Positions 63,452 to 64,000 of a DNA stretch of 64,000 bases are shown here, piece after piece; the first letter of the stretch is position 1; each line of letters starts with the position of its first letter. The stretch is from Brevibacterium gallinarum (GTDB lineage Bacteria > Actinomycetota > Actinomycetes > Actinomycetales > Brevibacteriaceae). The stretch covers positions 124,001-188,000 of the forward strand of contig NZ_JACSPY010000003.1 of NCBI RefSeq assembly GCF_014836885.1, written 5' to 3'. Under the pieces are notes generated by a model. That model was not told the origin of the DNA, made no database searches, and worked only from the letters and a program-made list of their open reading frames with translations. A program made the position numbers and the translations under genes.

Positions 63452-64000
63452 GTGGTCTCCACGGAAGCTGACGGTGCCGACGGGTGCGGTGCAGGCTGGA
63501 CGGGGGCCGGCTGGACAGACGTCGGCTGGACGGGGGCCGGCTGGCTGGCGAGCACGGCCAGGGACTTGACTTTGCGCTCAAGGTGCCATTGGACGTAGGT
63601 GACAATGAGGCGGGAGGCCTCTGTCTGCTGATAGACGCTGCTGGCCTCGACGCGCTGCCAATCACGTGACATGAGGGCGGTGAGGTGGTCCATCGTCTCC
63701 GAGCTCGGCAGCGCGGTGCCGTGTGGGCGGCAGGAGTGGCAGACAGCCCCGCCGAGGGCTGGTGAGAATGCGCGGTGCGGGCCGGGTGCTACGCACTGGG
63801 CGCAGTCATCGAGGCTCGGCGCCCAGCCGGCCAGCGACATCGCTCGCAGCAGGTAGGCATCCCGGCTCAGGCCCGGGGCATGCTCACCGTTGCACAGCGA
63901 GCGGATGGCGGCCAGCAGCAGCAGGAACTGGGCGCGGGCCTGCGGTTCGTCCTCGGTCAGGCGGATCGCGGTCTCGGCCATGCCGGTGGCTGCCGCATAC
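63448..64000 (-). CDS. recO: DNA repair protein RecO, 5' end outside window
   Basis: The C-terminal 184 residues are visible; the frame is open to the right edge, with [20 protein letters not shown] joining the missing OB-fold part. A zinc site is formed by CAQC and CHSC about 20 residues apart, as in RecO. RecO anneals strands and loads RecA with RecR. The C-terminus carries 15-nt tandem repeats coding for [10 protein letters not shown] pentapeptides, which are not a usual RecO feature. recO-uppS coupling (ATGA) is typical in actinobacteria. Confidence 0.92.
   Translation of the reverse strand, partial: YAAATGMAETAIRLTEDEPQARAQFLLLLAAIRSLCNGEHAPGLSRDAYLLRAMSLAGWAPSLDDCAQCVAPGPHRAFSPALGGAVCHSCRPHGTALPSSETMDHLTALMSRDWQRVEASSVYQQTEASRLIVTYVQWHLERKVKSLAVLASQPAPVQPTSVQPAPVQPAPHPSAPSASVETT
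63494..63544 (-). repeat. 15-nt tandem repeats in the recO 3' end
   Basis: Three units plus a partial one, encoding [17 protein letters not shown]. Likely a variable, disordered tail. Confidence 0.75.

Overview
The window is high-G+C DNA (about two-thirds G+C by eye) densely packed with short, mostly 4-nt-overlapping operons. Gene content points to an actinobacterium, most likely a member of the Micrococcales such as Brevibacteriaceae. Supporting signs are a 480-residue GapB-type GAPDH, an HrcA/CIRCE-controlled dnaJ, a DUF3097 protein, a long PemK-like protein, FadD15-type acyl-CoA ligase, and many TAnnnT promoters placed directly at start codons (leaderless genes). The genus is an inference; no rRNA or tRNA gene is present to test it.

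Layout. 1-5589 (minus): the heat-shock and ribosome-maturation block hrcA-dnaJ-rsmE-phoH-ybeY-corC; corC runs off the left edge. 5743-7464 (plus): DUF3097 and DUF4870 proteins. 7861-10954 (minus): lepA-hemW. 11063-13060 (plus): an EEP-family hydrolase, a solitary PemK-like protein and rpsT. 13164-19660 (minus): holA, comEC-comEA, degV and a UDP-glucose/GDP-mannose dehydrogenase. 19806-24267: a membrane protein of unknown function, nadE and leuS. 24504-33305 (plus): long-chain acyl-CoA ligase, polyphosphate kinase 2, a YihY membrane protein, 3-methyladenine glycosylase, a fructosamine-kinase-like protein, a small monooxygenase, then gapB-glpK. 33336-37769: two D-2-hydroxyacid dehydrogenases flank a TetR/DHA2-efflux pair with a clear operator-promoter. 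37859-45202 (minus): dusB-dgt-dnaG with a HAD protein, an MHS-family transporter and a 104-residue unknown. 45231-50831: lactate permease, a PLP aminotransferase, a YibE/F protein and glyS. 50948-57474: a GntR regulator, a HAD protein and a five-gene ABC-transporter/alkaline-phosphatase-superfamily operon under an apparent GntR operator. 57651-62676 (plus): DEAD-box helicase, an MFS transporter of atypical composition and a MOSC-reductase-ferredoxin fusion. 62678-64000 (minus): uppS and recO, the latter cut by the right edge.

Functionally the window is mostly core information processing (translation, replication priming, tRNA modification, tRNA charging, cell-wall lipid carrier) on the minus strand, interrupted by plus-strand metabolic modules. 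The most coherent accessory module is at 50.9-57.5 kb: regulator, operator, Tat-exported binding lipoprotein, two permeases, ATPase and a cytoplasmic phosphohydrolase, together suggesting import and intracellular cleavage of an organophosphorus compound. No CRISPR array, prophage, transposase or complete insertion sequence was seen. The nearest things to remnants are a 47-codon ORF upstream of the HAD gene at 37.9 kb and the compositionally odd MFS gene at 59.6 kb.
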